Assembly: GCF_003313465.1 (NCBI RefSeq)
Contig: NZ_KZ845673.1
Location: 1-64,000 of the forward strand
DNA length: 64,000 nt
Direction of reading: 5' to 3'
Source: Thermoflavimicrobium daqui
GTDB taxonomy: Bacteria; Bacillota; Bacilli; Thermoactinomycetales; Thermoactinomycetaceae
The notes beneath the pieces were generated by a model. That model was not told the origin of the DNA. It was given only the letters and a program-made list of their open reading frames with translations, and made no database searches. How positions within the stretch are numbered: position 1 is the first letter of the stretch; every line of letters starts with the position of its first letter. Shown here piece by piece: positions 46,566 to 56,908 of this stretch. The translations under genes and the position numbers were made by a program.

Positions 46566-46999
46566 GTGTTAAAATGCAGTTGCCCTCCAGCCGACAGAAA
46601 CACGTAGATTTAAGTTACTGGTTTGCGAAGATATTTCATGCAATGAAGATGACTTTCTGCGTAATCTATTGCATTAAACAGTGGATATATACCTATAAAT
46701 TAGGCACAAACCTGTTTTCTTGATTACCTAACTAAAGAAGCACCAATATTTTTGCAGTTGACTTTGCCCATAGGGTAAGGTGTATAAAAAATTGAACAAA
46801 GTATCAATATTTAAAGCATTTTTCCGTATAAAATAAGAAAGCCGTTGTAGTGGCAGTACTTTGGTATTATCAATATTTGTCTCACGGTGTTTTTGAAAAA
46901 GCCGCCATTTTCTATTACAATTAACCGCTAGTTGAAAGCTCACGGTTTCATAGCAATGACTGTAAAACATCACGCTAAGAAGTATTTTAGTTACAATTC
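46566..46999. other. intergenic region between merR and the GNAT gene
   Basis: About 430 bases; a minus-strand open frame (47036-46728) overlaps the GNAT 3' end but has no ribosome binding site or recognisable motif. No gene is claimed. Confidence 0.35.
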
Positions 47000-47947
47000 T
47001 CAATATAGCTCCGCTAAATTCCATTCCATTAACCATTGTCCAGACTGTTTCTTATACCCCATTCTTTGATTAATTGCTAGCATGGCTTCATTAGCTGATA
47101 GATTAAACGTTCGGAGATAGGCAATCTTTCTTTCATAAGCAAAATCGGAAGCGATATATTTTAAAATAGAACCAATTCCTTTTCCTTGGTATTCGGTACA
47201 TACTGCTGTAAATGCATTTCTCATTTCTTTTTTATGGACACGTCTTAATACAGTCATACCAATCCACTTTTCCTGATCTTTGGCTATCCAGATACTATCT
47301 TCAGAAACCCCACGATTAGGCGATAGAATGTATTTAGCAACATCAATTGCTAGATGATCAATTCTAATGAATTGTGGATTTTCTTGACATAATTGAAGAT
47401 ATAGGCGACATGCTCTCTCCCATTTATCTAAGCTCTCTTCATTAGCTAAGTTTCCATATTGAAGTCCGTCCAACATGATAGGAACTTTTGACAATGAATA
47501 TCTGGGACGATAGTCTTTCAATCGGAGAATAGACTCAACTTCATGTGCTTGCATTTTAAAGCCAATTCGCTCTGCCCATTCTTTTGATATAGGCTCTGTG
47601 TCTAAAATAAATGTCTCTAAACCATTTGGTTTTTCTCTTTGAATTAAGGACCATAATCTATCCCAAATCGCCTTACCATATCCTTTGTTACGATGGCTTT
47701 GGTCTACCTGAATGGTAGTTATTAAGTATCCTTCACGTGATCCAGGACGTTTCATTAAATGCCCATAAGCAAGAATTGAATTATTTTCTTCCAAAACATA
47801 ACGACGAAAATAACCAAAATGCTTTGCATTCAAATCAAGGGCTTTGAATTGTTCTAATGACATTGGTGTACCCCGCGATTGATTATAAATACTTAGTATT
47901 GATTTAATATCTTTATTTTGATAGGGGCGAATAATAAATTTTTTCAT
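47000..47947 (-). CDS. double-domain GNAT acetyltransferase
   Basis: A 315-residue protein from ATG 47947, with a perfect AGGAGGTAATT ribosome binding site. It has two GNAT folds. The first has the acetyl-CoA loop VDQSHRNKGYGKAIWDRLW. The second has TAVCTEYQGKGIGSILKYIA and ends LAINQRMGYKKQSG. N-acetyltransferases of this layout modify small molecules, sometimes antibiotics; no substrate is recognised. It is monocistronic. Confidence 0.85.
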   Translation of the reverse strand: MKKFIIRPYQNKDIKSILSIYNQSRGTPMSLEQFKALDLNAKHFGYFRRYVLEENNSILAYGHLMKRPGSREGYLITTIQVDQSHRNKGYGKAIWDRLWSLIQREKPNGLETFILDTEPISKEWAERIGFKMQAHEVESILRLKDYRPRYSLSKVPIMLDGLQYGNLANEESLDKWERACRLYLQLCQENPQFIRIDHLAIDVAKYILSPNRGVSEDSIWIAKDQEKWIGMTVLRRVHKKEMRNAFTAVCTEYQGKGIGSILKYIASDFAYERKIAYLRTFNLSANEAMLAINQRMGYKKQSGQWLMEWNLAELY

Positions 47948-48005
47948 AATTACCTCCTGTAACATAATAAGTCGCTTTTTTTGCTCCCAAGACACTCGTT
48001 ATAAA

Positions 48006-48039
48006 ATAAGATTTTAGCCTTATAAGACTAAAATCTTAT
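48006..48039. repeat. perfect 12-bp inverted repeat upstream of the GNAT gene
   Basis: ATAAGATTTTAG and CTAAAATCTTAT flank a 10-base loop. It may be an operator or a hairpin; the region between it and the next gene is otherwise empty. Confidence 0.5.
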
Positions 48040-48069
48040 AGAAGTAATTTTCAGTTTGAAGACATAAAG

Positions 48070-48105
48070 AAAAAGACCATTTAATTAACTAAATGGCCTT
48101 TCTTC
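48070..48105 (-). terminator. terminator of the TetR operon
   Basis: On the minus strand AGGCCATTTA pairs with TAAATGGTCT around GTTAAT, followed by five T residues. About 235 bases separate it from the TetR stop. Confidence 0.65.
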
Positions 48106-48341
48106 GAATAAATCTAGTCTCGCAATGGGATCCATTAAGCGATCAATATAAATATATCTAAATTTTATCACATTTGCTAAGCATTTGTAAATAGTTGGTT
48201 GTCAGTGGTCTTCATCTTATCGTGGCAGCCACTGTACTATGGATTACGATGTATTGACTAATCGATTTTTACTGATCAGTCCATCGATAATTATTTTACT
48301 CCAGAAAAGCTTCCTATAATTGAATATTAATATGAAAACAT

Positions 48342-48938
48342 TTAAAAGGTCGGCGGGTTACAAAACTCACTAACAATCTGCTTTTTTATTTCTTCTATAG
48401 GAAACTGCTGTGGATAGGTAGATATCATCAACATGATCCCTTGAAGCGTGGATGAAAAGTATAACGACCGTTTCCGCGGTTCTTTTACTCCTAGTTTTTC
48501 AAATATCTCACATTGAAACTCAAACTGTCTGGCGTTCTCTTCAATAAGAAAACGGCTGTATTTGATTAACTCATGATCTGCTTCAGGTTGCGTTTGCAAG
48601 TGCAGATAGAAACGGAATACTTCCGGCTTCTGGTAGACATTATCGATAGCGCCCTCTATGATATGCTTGAGTTGATCCGCTGGGGTCTCAATCGCCTTTG
48701 CATGATTCATGACTTCAATCAGTTCTCCCACTCTGGCTTCAACCATTGTCGCTAGAAGTTCTTCTTTTCCTTTAAAATAATTGTAAAGCAGTCCTTTAGA
48801 TATGCCAGCTTTTTCAGCAATGTCGCTAATAGAAGTCGCATGATACCCCTGTCTAATGAACAATTCCAAGGCAGCGTTGCGAATATTCTCTTTGGATAGC
48901 TGACGAATGCGCTCGTTCTCTTTTGGTGTTCTAGGCAT
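48342..48938 (-). CDS. TetR-family regulator
   Basis: A 198-residue TetR protein from ATG 48938 (MPRTPKENERIRQLSKENIR). The HTH is ALELFIRQGYHATSISDIAE then AGISKGLLYNYFKGKEELL. The C-terminal ligand domain is all-helical. The upstream hydrolase gene ends at 48947, so the pair is co-transcribed. It may control this operon or the nearby CYP102A gene, as TetR-type FatR does for CYP102A3 in B. subtilis; that link is only inferred. Confidence 0.85.
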   Translation of the reverse strand: MPRTPKENERIRQLSKENIRNAALELFIRQGYHATSISDIAEKAGISKGLLYNYFKGKEELLATMVEARVGELIEVMNHAKAIETPADQLKHIIEGAIDNVYQKPEVFRFYLHLQTQPEADHELIKYSRFLIEENARQFEFQCEIFEKLGVKEPRKRSLYFSSTLQGIMLMISTYPQQFPIEEIKKQIVSEFCNPPTF

Positions 48939-48946
48939 GGCAATCA

Positions 48947-49696
48947 TCATTCCTCCATAAAATCTATAATATGGCGATACAAATCTTCAGGATGAGTTAA
49001 CGTGACCATATGATCTGAACCATGGATTTCTACGATTCGAGCGTCTGAGTGCTTTCGAAAATAGTCAGCGACACGAAGGTTATCAGGTAATTCCTCTGTA
49101 CCAATTATAAATAATGTTTTAACAGTCAACTCTCCCAGTCTTTCGGCTGCCAAGGGTTTCGGCCAAATCATTTCAAAAGCTGGCCAATTCCATGTCCGTT
49201 TGATATGGTGTCTAAGCATTTGCTCAGTCAGATCCTTGTGAGGACTAGCCTGAACAGCACGATACAATGGGGCGCTTTGTGAAATCTCAATCATTTTATC
49301 TATGTCTGGTGCAGCCGCATTTATCTTATTCATGTATTCTACAAACTCCGATGAATAGTTAAACCCTGACAATGCTGGTGCTATTAAAACCAATTCGGAT
49401 ACGTATTCAGGATATTCTAATGAAAAGTCTGTTGCAATCTGCCCTCCCATGGAATGTCCGATCAAGGTGACCTTATGAATGTTCAAATGATCTAGGAGAT
49501 CTTTCAAATCTTCCACACAATTAACATCTCCTACTGGATCTGGTGATTTCCCGGCTCCGCGCCCGTCAAAAGTAACAACCATGTGATGTCTTGCTAAAAG
49601 TGGCGCAACAAATGTCCAGTCTCGCAAATCAGCACCACCACTGTGAATCAGAACAACAGGGTGCCCGTTTCCATGAACCTCGTAATACAAATCCAT
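48947..49696 (-). CDS. alpha/beta hydrolase
   Basis: A 249-residue alpha/beta hydrolase from ATG 49696, placed seven bases after GGAGGGG. HGNGHPVVLIHSGG forms the oxyanion region, GHSMGG is the nucleophile elbow, and TLFIIGTEELPDN and GSDHMV carry the acid and His. It resembles haloperoxidase/esterase-type enzymes of unknown substrate. It forms a two-gene operon with the TetR regulator. Confidence 0.85.
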   Translation of the reverse strand: MDLYYEVHGNGHPVVLIHSGGADLRDWTFVAPLLARHHMVVTFDGRGAGKSPDPVGDVNCVEDLKDLLDHLNIHKVTLIGHSMGGQIATDFSLEYPEYVSELVLIAPALSGFNYSSEFVEYMNKINAAAPDIDKMIEISQSAPLYRAVQASPHKDLTEQMLRHHIKRTWNWPAFEMIWPKPLAAERLGELTVKTLFIIGTEELPDNLRVADYFRKHSDARIVEIHGSDHMVTLTHPEDLYRHIIDFMEE

Positions 49697-49796
49697 TGAA
49701 ATCCCCTCCATCATTTTTTAACTATTTAATATTATTTTATTATTGAATGAATGTACAGTCAATAAAAACTAATTAGGCGGAGGGAGCATCCGTCAA

Positions 49797-49913
49797 TTTT
49801 GGTATCACGAATACAAATAGAAAAATGACTTGAGGCTACAAACATAGCAACACAAGTCATTTTATGTCTATACATGATATTCGAGAAGGACCCACTCATA
49901 TTCATCCTGTGCA
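49797..49913. repeat. dispersed intergenic repeat, copy B
   Basis: This is the second copy of the element at 3860-3976, with the same outer ends and internal hairpin. Between the hydrolase start and the P450 stop nothing else is seen. Confidence 0.55.
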
Positions 49914-50040
49914 TCGGTGATAGATAACTAAGAATATAGCCTAAGAGCGATTTACAGCTTGCATGTCCAAAATAAGGGGACTGAATGCATTAACGTAAGT
50001 TTTCACCAAAAAATGGGTACTTCCCCTATATTAACTGTTT

Positions 50041-53000
50041 TTAAATACCTGTCCAAACATCTTTCGTATAGCTGCCATTTAACTGAAGGTTTTCCAACCA
50101 CTTTTTCGCTTCCTGTTGTCCAACTCCATGCACAGACTGATACGATTTTTGTAACATCGTCTCCACATCTGGAGCCATTTTACTGCCATCTCCGCATACG
50201 TATAAACGTCCTCCATGATCCAACATATCGATGACTTTCTGTGCATTCTGTTCAATTAAATGTTGAACATAGGTCTTCGGTTTTCCTTCTATGCGAGAAA
50301 AAGCCGTAAAAACCGTGACGATCCCTTCGCGTTCATAATGCTCTAGTTCCTCACGGTATATAAAGTCCTTTTCGTTACGACAACCAAAATATAGATGTGC
50401 TTCTCCTAACTTTTTTCCGTCCTGTTTAAGAGCCGCTCGCGCTTGAAGAAAACCTCTAAACGGTGCCACACCTGTTCCAGCTCCAACCATGATGATGGGC
50501 GTTTCATAATCATCTGGGAGTTGGAATCCAGATTCCGGCGGACGTATAAACATGATAATATCTTCTCCTAGCTTACGTTCAGCTAAGTAGTTCGAGGCAA
50601 CCCCACGATACTCCCCTTGTCCACTCCGAGCGGGGCTACGAACCACTCCTACAGTAATACTGGCACGTTCTGCTTTTATCCGAGGGGAACTGGATATCGA
50701 ATAATATCTGGGTTTTAGTGGAGGTAAAAGCTCCAAGAACCGTTCAAACGGTATTTCGCATGCTTCATATTTTTCAACAAGATCAAGCATCGTAATCCGT
50801 TTCTTTAATATCTGTTCTTCGTAGGTTCCCTCCTCTAACAAAATTTCCAATTCACGCTTATGCGGAGGACAAACAGTGAAAGCAGCCACTTCACGTATTT
50901 GGGCGCGAGTTGCAGCTTCCTGCAACTCTACACTATAGCTCAAAAGATCTGAAAGAGATACGGGTCGATCCAAAGGCAGATGGGATGCACTGACTCCACT
51001 TGCTGTCAAAATCACTTGATCTTTTCCACTCAATCCAAATCGTCGTAGAGTGCGGTTGACATTCTCTTTACTGTTTCTTGGAAAGACTCCAAGGTGATCT
51101 CCTTCCTGATACATAATCCCTTCTGGTAACTCAATCTCAATATGCCGTGTGCTTCGTTCGCTACCAGACTGTTGAAGTTCGCGATTTTCCATCACCGTTC
51201 CGTGAACTGCATGATACGCTTGTGCGAGGGGAGTCTCTGCAAAGCCACTGACAAATTGAATGTTGAGTGTGCTCCGTTCTTTCTCTGCATTTTCGTTTAG
51301 TTTTAAGTCGAACGTCTTTATCGCATCGGTCCACATTTGACTTTTCCATGCTTCAAGCTGCTTTTCGAAGTCTCCACTCGCATCGGCCTCTCCGCGAGGA
51401 GAAAATCTTGTCGCTCCTTTTTCGGCGAGCTTCTCGTCGATGTATCTCGGTACCTCTTGATACGTCGCAGCCCAGTTATGATCTCCACAGCCAAATACCG
51501 AATAGGTAACTCCTTGAAGTTCCTCAGGTTCAACTTGTTCCAACCATTGAACGAATTGTCGTGCATTGCTTGGAGGCTTTCCATTATAGGAAGAAGTGAT
51601 AATTAATAAGGCACCTTCTTTTGGCAATTGGCCTAACCGATCATTTAGTGTAGCCACTTCACTACGAATACCGTGTAAACGGGCAATGTCCGCCAGTTCT
51701 TTTGCAATCCGCTCTGCCGTTCCCATATTAGAACCGTAAAGAACCAGTAACGGTCGATTATTCACGCCAATGATGGACACCTTCTGTACTTGATTTTCCT
51801 GATCAGGAGCACTGGCAGCGTCTTCTTCAGGTTTGATCGTAAATGAATTGGCTATTTTCTTATCCCGCAATTGGACACGTATCTTAAAATCATCTGGCTT
51901 CAGCGTTAGTGTTTGTTTTACTTTCAACTGATAGTTCATATGATCAATCAATTGAAAGTGTTGAAGGATCATACTAAGGACTAAAGTCGCTTCGTGAAGG
52001 GCAAACTGCATTCCGATACAAGCTCGTTGTCCATTCCCAAAGGGTTTATACGCATGGTTTGGAATTTTAGCAGGATCTTCGAACCTTTCAGGTCGGAATT
52101 GTTCTGCATCTTCCCCCCATGCTCCTTTATCCCGATGAAGTTTAGGTAAAATAATAGAAACGACTTCCCCCTTTTTAATAGGATATTTTCCTCCAATCAT
52201 GGTGTCTTCCTTAGCAAAAAGATTAAATTGAGGAGCAGTCGGCCATAAACGTAAGGATTCATTTAGAATCATTCGTATATATTTAAGCTGCAAGACTTGT
52301 TCATAGGTTGGAACTGAATCCGTTAACACGCGATCCACTTCTTCGTATGCCTTTTTTAATACATGAGGATTCTTTAGTAAAAAGTATATGGAAAAGGATA
52401 ATAAACCACTCGTAGTTTCATGTCCCGCGATTAAGAAGGTAATGATTTGATATCGAATATTTTCATCATCTAGTAGTTCTCCTGTCTCAGGATCTTTTGT
52501 ACTTAACATACGGGCAAGCAAGTCAATTTCCCCTTGATCTCCCCTTGATTTCCGATCCGCAATAATTTTGTCTACCAACGAAAACATCGTTTGAATATCA
52601 TGCTCGAACTGATGTTTTGTTTTTAACATCAACCTATTTTGAATCGGAAGTCGATTACGATAGTGCATAGCTTCATCCAGTGAGCGAACCATACTAACAA
52701 TAAAAGGATTGGGTGTTTCTCTGTAGAAACTGTTGAAACGATAGTTAAATCCACATAATCCAATGGTATCCAGAGTGAGTCTTGTCATATCCTCTGGAAC
52801 GTTGATGCTTTCGTCTGGATTCAACCTAGCCCATTTTTGAACAAGCTGCAAAGCGATATCTACCATCATGTCATGGTACCCTTTCATGGCCTGTTGGCTA
52901 AATGAGGGCATCAGAATATTATGCGCTTTTTGCCAATTTGGTTCTTCCGTTAGACTTGTGAATAATCCGTCTCCAGCAAAATCACGTACTTTAAGTAAGT

Positions 53001-53223
53001 GATCAATGGCTTTGTCAAAGCGAGACTCATCACATACATCGGCCACTAAGTCAGGGCCGGATAAAATAAGCACTGATCTTCCAAATGCCTCGAATCGGAA
53101 AATAGGCCCTATCTCGTCAGCAAGCTTACAAAAAGATAATGTAGGTGAATCCTTATCAATTAAGGGTAAATTCCCTAGCACCCCATATGTTTTCGGTTGT
53201 GGGATTGTCATAAAATTTTCCAT
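50041..53223 (-). CDS. cypD: self-sufficient cytochrome P450/NADPH reductase, CYP102A type
   Basis: A 1060-residue fusion from ATG 53223, which has AAGGAGAG five bases upstream. The P450 part (1-470) has the I-helix [16 protein letters not shown] and the heme loop [18 protein letters not shown]. The FMN part has [18 protein letters not shown]. The FAD/NADPH part has [27 protein letters not shown] and a C-terminal KDVW. It matches P450 BM3, CypD and CYP102A3, which hydroxylate fatty acids at subterminal carbons using NADPH alone. The length is normal and all cofactor motifs are intact. A TetR remnant lies directly upstream. Confidence 0.93.
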   Translation of the reverse strand: MENFMTIPQPKTYGVLGNLPLIDKDSPTLSFCKLADEIGPIFRFEAFGRSVLILSGPDLVADVCDESRFDKAIDHLLKVRDFAGDGLFTSLTEEPNWQKAHNILMPSFSQQAMKGYHDMMVDIALQLVQKWARLNPDESINVPEDMTRLTLDTIGLCGFNYRFNSFYRETPNPFIVSMVRSLDEAMHYRNRLPIQNRLMLKTKHQFEHDIQTMFSLVDKIIADRKSRGDQGEIDLLARMLSTKDPETGELLDDENIRYQIITFLIAGHETTSGLLSFSIYFLLKNPHVLKKAYEEVDRVLTDSVPTYEQVLQLKYIRMILNESLRLWPTAPQFNLFAKEDTMIGGKYPIKKGEVVSIILPKLHRDKGAWGEDAEQFRPERFEDPAKIPNHAYKPFGNGQRACIGMQFALHEATLVLSMILQHFQLIDHMNYQLKVKQTLTLKPDDFKIRVQLRDKKIANSFTIKPEEDAASAPDQENQVQKVSIIGVNNRPLLVLYGSNMGTAERIAKELADIARLHGIRSEVATLNDRLGQLPKEGALLIITSSYNGKPPSNARQFVQWLEQVEPEELQGVTYSVFGCGDHNWAATYQEVPRYIDEKLAEKGATRFSPRGEADASGDFEKQLEAWKSQMWTDAIKTFDLKLNENAEKERSTLNIQFVSGFAETPLAQAYHAVHGTVMENRELQQSGSERSTRHIEIELPEGIMYQEGDHLGVFPRNSKENVNRTLRRFGLSGKDQVILTASGVSASHLPLDRPVSLSDLLSYSVELQEAATRAQIREVAAFTVCPPHKRELEILLEEGTYEEQILKKRITMLDLVEKYEACEIPFERFLELLPPLKPRYYSISSSPRIKAERASITVGVVRSPARSGQGEYRGVASNYLAERKLGEDIIMFIRPPESGFQLPDDYETPIIMVGAGTGVAPFRGFLQARAALKQDGKKLGEAHLYFGCRNEKDFIYREELEHYEREGIVTVFTAFSRIEGKPKTYVQHLIEQNAQKVIDMLDHGGRLYVCGDGSKMAPDVETMLQKSYQSVHGVGQQEAKKWLENLQLNGSYTKDVWTGI

Positions 53224-53370
53224 AAAACTCTCCTTCTTCTTTTCAGCTTTCAAAAGTGTATTTTTTGGTAGTGGATGTTCCTGTGTACGTCATGGGATGG
53301 AGTGATCCCACATCCCTGAACTTGGGAATAGCAGAAACGAACTGCGAACGCTAACTATCCAAGAATTCCT

Positions 53371-53535
53371 TCAGCTATGTGAAATGGTCAAATAGGCAAG
53401 AAAATTTAATAGGGCTGCATCCGTTATTCCTGCACGATGGGAAATTCAGTGATGGTGGTTGCGCTATATCCGCACTCTGCAAATAATGTGCGGGCTCCTT
53501 TTATTATTTTTCTTTCGTATCTAATCGATTTTCCA
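53371..53535 (-). pseudogene. TetR-family regulator remnant
   Basis: From ATG 53535 the frame reads ENRLDTKEKIIKGARTLFAE then CGYSATTITE and shifts. The next frame continues AGITDAALLNF, as expected for a TetR HTH (AGI(T/S)..ally.hF), and then ends. About 55 codons remain. It lies upstream of the P450 gene and may be its lost repressor. Confidence 0.65.
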
Positions 53536-53759
53536 TAGTTACCACACTCTTTTTAATTCGGTTAGTAAGTATTCACTTGCCATGTTATATCTCTTTTGTT
53601 AAATAAAATCAGGTGGTATAATTTATATCACATGTAAATACTCCCCAAAATACCTAAGAACAATTCTTGCTGTTTAATTACTTGTTTTATTAAAATATTT
53701 TAACTATTCGGTTAATATATGATATGTTATATGTGATGGCCACAATTGTATCAGCAAAT

Positions 53760-54119
53760 CTGACTTTTGGAGCATGAGATCAGTACTCTGCTGTTCGACT
53801 GTTACATCCTATTATTCCTATTTGGACAGTTTACTGTACCTATAGCTTTCATTACCTTGATTTGGGGAATATCGGCTGAAAGTAGGAGCAAATATCAATC
53901 AATATTGGCTTGCTTCTTCAGATCCCCGAAGCGCTGATTCCTTGTCAATGGCTCTGTAACATAGGAACAACAATTGGTGCAGCTGTAGGCGGATTATTTA
54001 TATCAGAAATGGGTACACAATACGTTGTGTTAGTGGGAATTCTATCATTGATACTAGGTTTGTTAACTATTTTACTAAGAAATTATATGTATAGTCCTAC
54101 AAAACAACTCTCCACATAA
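53760..54119 (+). pseudogene. MFS transporter C-terminal remnant
   Basis: The last about 60 codons (GTTIGAAVGGLFISEMGTQY, then VVLVGILSLILGLLTILL) form the two final membrane helices of an MFS exporter of the AraJ/YdhP type. Upstream frames have broken hydrophobic pieces. No start is present. Confidence 0.55.
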
Positions 54120-54159
54120 GGTGTATTTTTAGAATGCTTTCAATCAAAGACGAGAAATG

Positions 54160-54423
54160 GAGGATTTAAATGTCACAGGCGGGAATCGAGGAATTGGATA
54201 TGAGCTGGTCAAGCAATTAGCGTTGAAATTCAAATCGCGCAGCAACTCGTAAAAGAAGGAGTTCAAATGATTGAACTATGTGGAGGGTTCGGACCTATAT
54301 AGATTGCTAAGGTAAGCGAAGCCATAGATAATGTTATTCCTGTAGGAAGTGTTGCGTATGGACCTGAAGCACGCCAACCTATGCTTGATTTGCTTGCACC
54401 TGACAAATTAAACGAAGGTTAGA
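54160..54423 (+). pseudogene. fused remnants of an SDR gene and a DUF6506 gene
   Basis: VTGGNRGIGYELVKQLALKF is a short-chain dehydrogenase nucleotide-binding start. A few bases later another frame gives KEGVQMIELCGGFGPI, a stop, then IAKVSEAIDNVIPVGSVAYG, typical of the DUF6506 C-terminus. Both are incomplete. Confidence 0.55.
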
Positions 54424-54603
54424 CCTTTTTTTGAATATATTAATAAAACCGATCTATCTCTAAACAGGAAAATCAGTTTTTTGATTTTTGTTTTTAAATT
54501 TACGAGAGATAAGAATTAGGACTCATAATTAATAGAGCAAATTAACCGATTTTCTTAACATCGGTGTTCACTCCTTCCTTCCCTTCTGTCTTGCAATTAC
54601 TTA

Positions 54604-54642
54604 ACACAACTGACCATCTGCAAATGGTCAGTTGTGTTTTAT
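54604..54642 (+). terminator. strong terminator
   Basis: ACACAACTGACCAT and ATGGTCAGTTGTGT form a 14-bp perfect stem around CTGCAA, followed by TTTT. It now follows only gene remnants. Confidence 0.8.
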
Positions 54643-54852
54643 ATTCATGGTATATCAATATTATCAAAAGGATCGCGAAAATATAGAACAACGATTAAAC
54701 TTAAATATAAAATCGGTCAAGGAATAATATATGCACTGGAGAGATTGTATGGTATCTTTGGAAATATCACTATACGAAATGGAAGAAAAATTCTTCTTGC
54801 AATGGATTCCATTTAGCTTTGTATCGAGTTTAAAACAACATACCACCAAGGG

Positions 54853-54995
54853 TTAGAAAATCATTGGGATACTAGCAATGGAACGTACAACTCCATTCAT
54901 GCTATAAATCAATTCATCTGTATCAATCGCCAATTTTAAATCTGGGAAGCGTCTAAGCAAAGTACCAAAGGCAACTTTTGCTTCCAATCGGCCGC
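54853..54995 (-). pseudogene. cytochrome P450 C-terminal remnant
   Basis: The minus strand reads RLEAKVAFGTLLRRFPDLKL then a stretch ending VRSIASIPMIF-stop. This is the conserved end of bacterial class I P450s (aRlEa.iAf..LlrRFPdL.La...). Upstream it is cut off at the border of the GC-rich esterase segment. Confidence 0.65.
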
Positions 54996-55055
54996 CAGGA
55001 GCTGACTGTTGGGTGTCGTGGGTTGAGGGCGGGCGTACCAGGCGCGGGCTTGGTG

Positions 55056-56285
55056 TCAGTCTTCGATTGCCTGGTAGACCATGGTCCAGAAGTCGTGGAT
55101 AAGCCGCGCTGAATCCGGGGTGGACATCCCAACTTGGGTGAGTAGGATTCCGATGAGCTGTTTATCCGGGTCGGCGTACGCCGTGGTGCCAGTTCCACCG
55201 TCCCAGCCGAACTGGCCTATGGACGCATAGTCACCGCGGTAGGTGCGCACCGCCATCCCTAAACCCCAGCCGCCGTGCTGTCCTTGGCCGTGCGACACAT
55301 GGACGTTGTTTTTGGCCAGGGCGTCTCGGGTGGCTTGTTGCTCGGACGTGAGGCGGTTGGTGGTCATCAGCTGGACGGCGGGCCGGGATAGGATCTGTTC
55401 GGTCCCGTGCATCCCTTGGTTCAGCAGCATCTGGAAGTACGCGTGGTAGTCATCGACGGTGCTGACCAGCCCACTGCCACCTGACTGGAACACCAGAGGC
55501 TGGCTGTACTGTCCGCCAGCGGCCTCGTCCCATACGATGAACTCTCCGGTCTGCGGGTCGGGGACGTAGCTGGTCGGCAGCCGGTCGATCTTGTCGGCGG
55601 GCACGTGGAAACCGGTGTCCTTCATCCCCAGCGGATCGAGGATGCGTTCGCGCAGGAACGTCTCGAACGGCTGACCCGTGACCCTGGCGACTAGCACGCC
55701 GAGTACATCGTGGCTGATGTGATACTGCCAGTGTTCTCCGGGCTGATACATCAGCGGAAGCTTGCCAAGGCGGCGCATCCACTCGTCTGGCTTAGGATAG
55801 TCCGTCATTCTCTGGGGGAATATCCCCTGCTCGAAAACTGCGGCCATGATCGGAAAGTTCAGCGACGTCAAATCCACTCCGAGCCCGAACGTGGAGGTCA
55901 ACAGGTCCCGTACGGTGATCGGTCGCCGCGCCGGCACGGTATCGTCCAGCGGGCCGTCGATCCGCTTCAGCACCTGCCGGTCGGCGAGTTCGGGTAGCCA
56001 CAGATCTACTGGGTCATCTAGCCGCAGCCTACACTCGTCGAGCAGGACCATCGCCGCCATCGTGACCGGTTTGGACGTCGAGGCCATCCGGAAGATCGTG
56101 TCCCGGCGCATCGGCGCTCCACCATCATGGCGCATCGTGCCGATCGCTTCGACATGCGTCTCACCGTACCGGCTGACCAGAGCAACGAGCCCAGGAATCT
56201 TTCCGGATTCGACATGCCGTGCCAGCACGTCGCGCATTCTACGCAGCCCTGTTTCGGAGAAGCCTCTGTTTTTTTGTCCCATCAT
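55056..56285 (-). CDS. class C beta-lactamase-family serine hydrolase (esterase), GC-rich
   Basis: A 409-residue serine hydrolase of the beta-lactamase/EstB/D-Ala-carboxypeptidase family. SxxK is FRMASTSKPVTMAAMVL near residue 72. YHISHDVLGVLVARVTGQPF covers the Tyr region, and HGGWGLGMAVRTY with DGGTGTTAYADP forms the end of the fold. No signal peptide is seen, so a cytoplasmic esterase is more likely than a secreted beta-lactamase. The segment is about 60 percent GC with long antisense open frames, unlike all neighbours, and its codons look actinobacterial. A GAGGAGAGATTC site precedes the ATG. Confidence 0.8.
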   Translation of the reverse strand: MMGQKNRGFSETGLRRMRDVLARHVESGKIPGLVALVSRYGETHVEAIGTMRHDGGAPMRRDTIFRMASTSKPVTMAAMVLLDECRLRLDDPVDLWLPELADRQVLKRIDGPLDDTVPARRPITVRDLLTSTFGLGVDLTSLNFPIMAAVFEQGIFPQRMTDYPKPDEWMRRLGKLPLMYQPGEHWQYHISHDVLGVLVARVTGQPFETFLRERILDPLGMKDTGFHVPADKIDRLPTSYVPDPQTGEFIVWDEAAGGQYSQPLVFQSGGSGLVSTVDDYHAYFQMLLNQGMHGTEQILSRPAVQLMTTNRLTSEQQATRDALAKNNVHVSHGQGQHGGWGLGMAVRTYRGDYASIGQFGWDGGTGTTAYADPDKQLIGILLTQVGMSTPDSARLIHDFWTMVYQAIED

Positions 56286-56539
56286 GAATCTCTCCTCTGT
56301 TATTCATGCTTGAAATCCCTTTGTCAAAATAGATGTATTTGATGCATCAAAGACGGGTACGGCAAGAATTACTTCTTTTTTGGGCCACTCGTTGATAACC
56401 ATGAATTCTACGACACTTTTTTTGTGTATTAGATGATCTAATTCGTTGATTTTTCTCGCCACCAGTGGCTATAAGTAGCGTAGAAAACTATTTCTGTGTC
56501 ACTTTTTACTCTGTGGCCTCAAAAGTAGCGAATTCTTGC

Positions 56540-56908
56540 CTATTCCCCTTTACCAAGCTTTTTACGAATGTTTTCGCTCAATTGTTCTTTTCTTTTTCCT
56601 GTCCAGGTTTGCCCTTGAAGCTCATGTAACAGGTCATCGCAAAAACCACCCACATCCTGACCCACTACATCCAGTACATCCCTTCCCTCTTGTGCATTTG
56701 ATTCAAAAAATTCTAGTAAATCTTGTAGCGCTTTAAACATGACCATGGCAGAGTCATGATCGGATGCACAAGTCCATAAGAAATTCTCAATCTCATTCAT
56801 CACTATCTGATAATCCCTTGGCAGAGCATTAATCCGTTTTTTGTATCTTTTATATTCCGCTTTTTCTTGTTTCCATCTTTTTAAAATCGAAAAAATATTA
56901 TATTCCAT
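56540..56908 (-). CDS. DUF1048 family protein
   Basis: A 122-residue protein with SILKRWKQEKAEYKRYKKRI, LPRDYQIVMNEIENFLWTCA and FCDDLLHELQGQTW, typical of DUF1048, a family regularly encoded next to PadR regulators. It overlaps the PadR gene by 11 bases. Its biochemical role is unknown. Confidence 0.8.
   Translation of the reverse strand: MEYNIFSILKRWKQEKAEYKRYKKRINALPRDYQIVMNEIENFLWTCASDHDSAMVMFKALQDLLEFFESNAQEGRDVLDVVGQDVGGFCDDLLHELQGQTWTGKRKEQLSENIRKKLGKGE

Noticed and set aside
46728-47036. 102-residue minus-strand ORF overlapping the GNAT 3' end
   Set aside because: No start signal or motif, and it overlaps a well-supported gene.
55056-56285. Secreted class C beta-lactamase giving drug resistance
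   Set aside because: No signal peptide is visible and the sequence looks closer to EstB-type esterases, so resistance is not claimed.
55450-56342. Multiple overlapping ORFs on both strands in the GC-rich segment
   Set aside because: High GC reduces stop codons; only the 409-residue frame has family motifs and a ribosome binding site.
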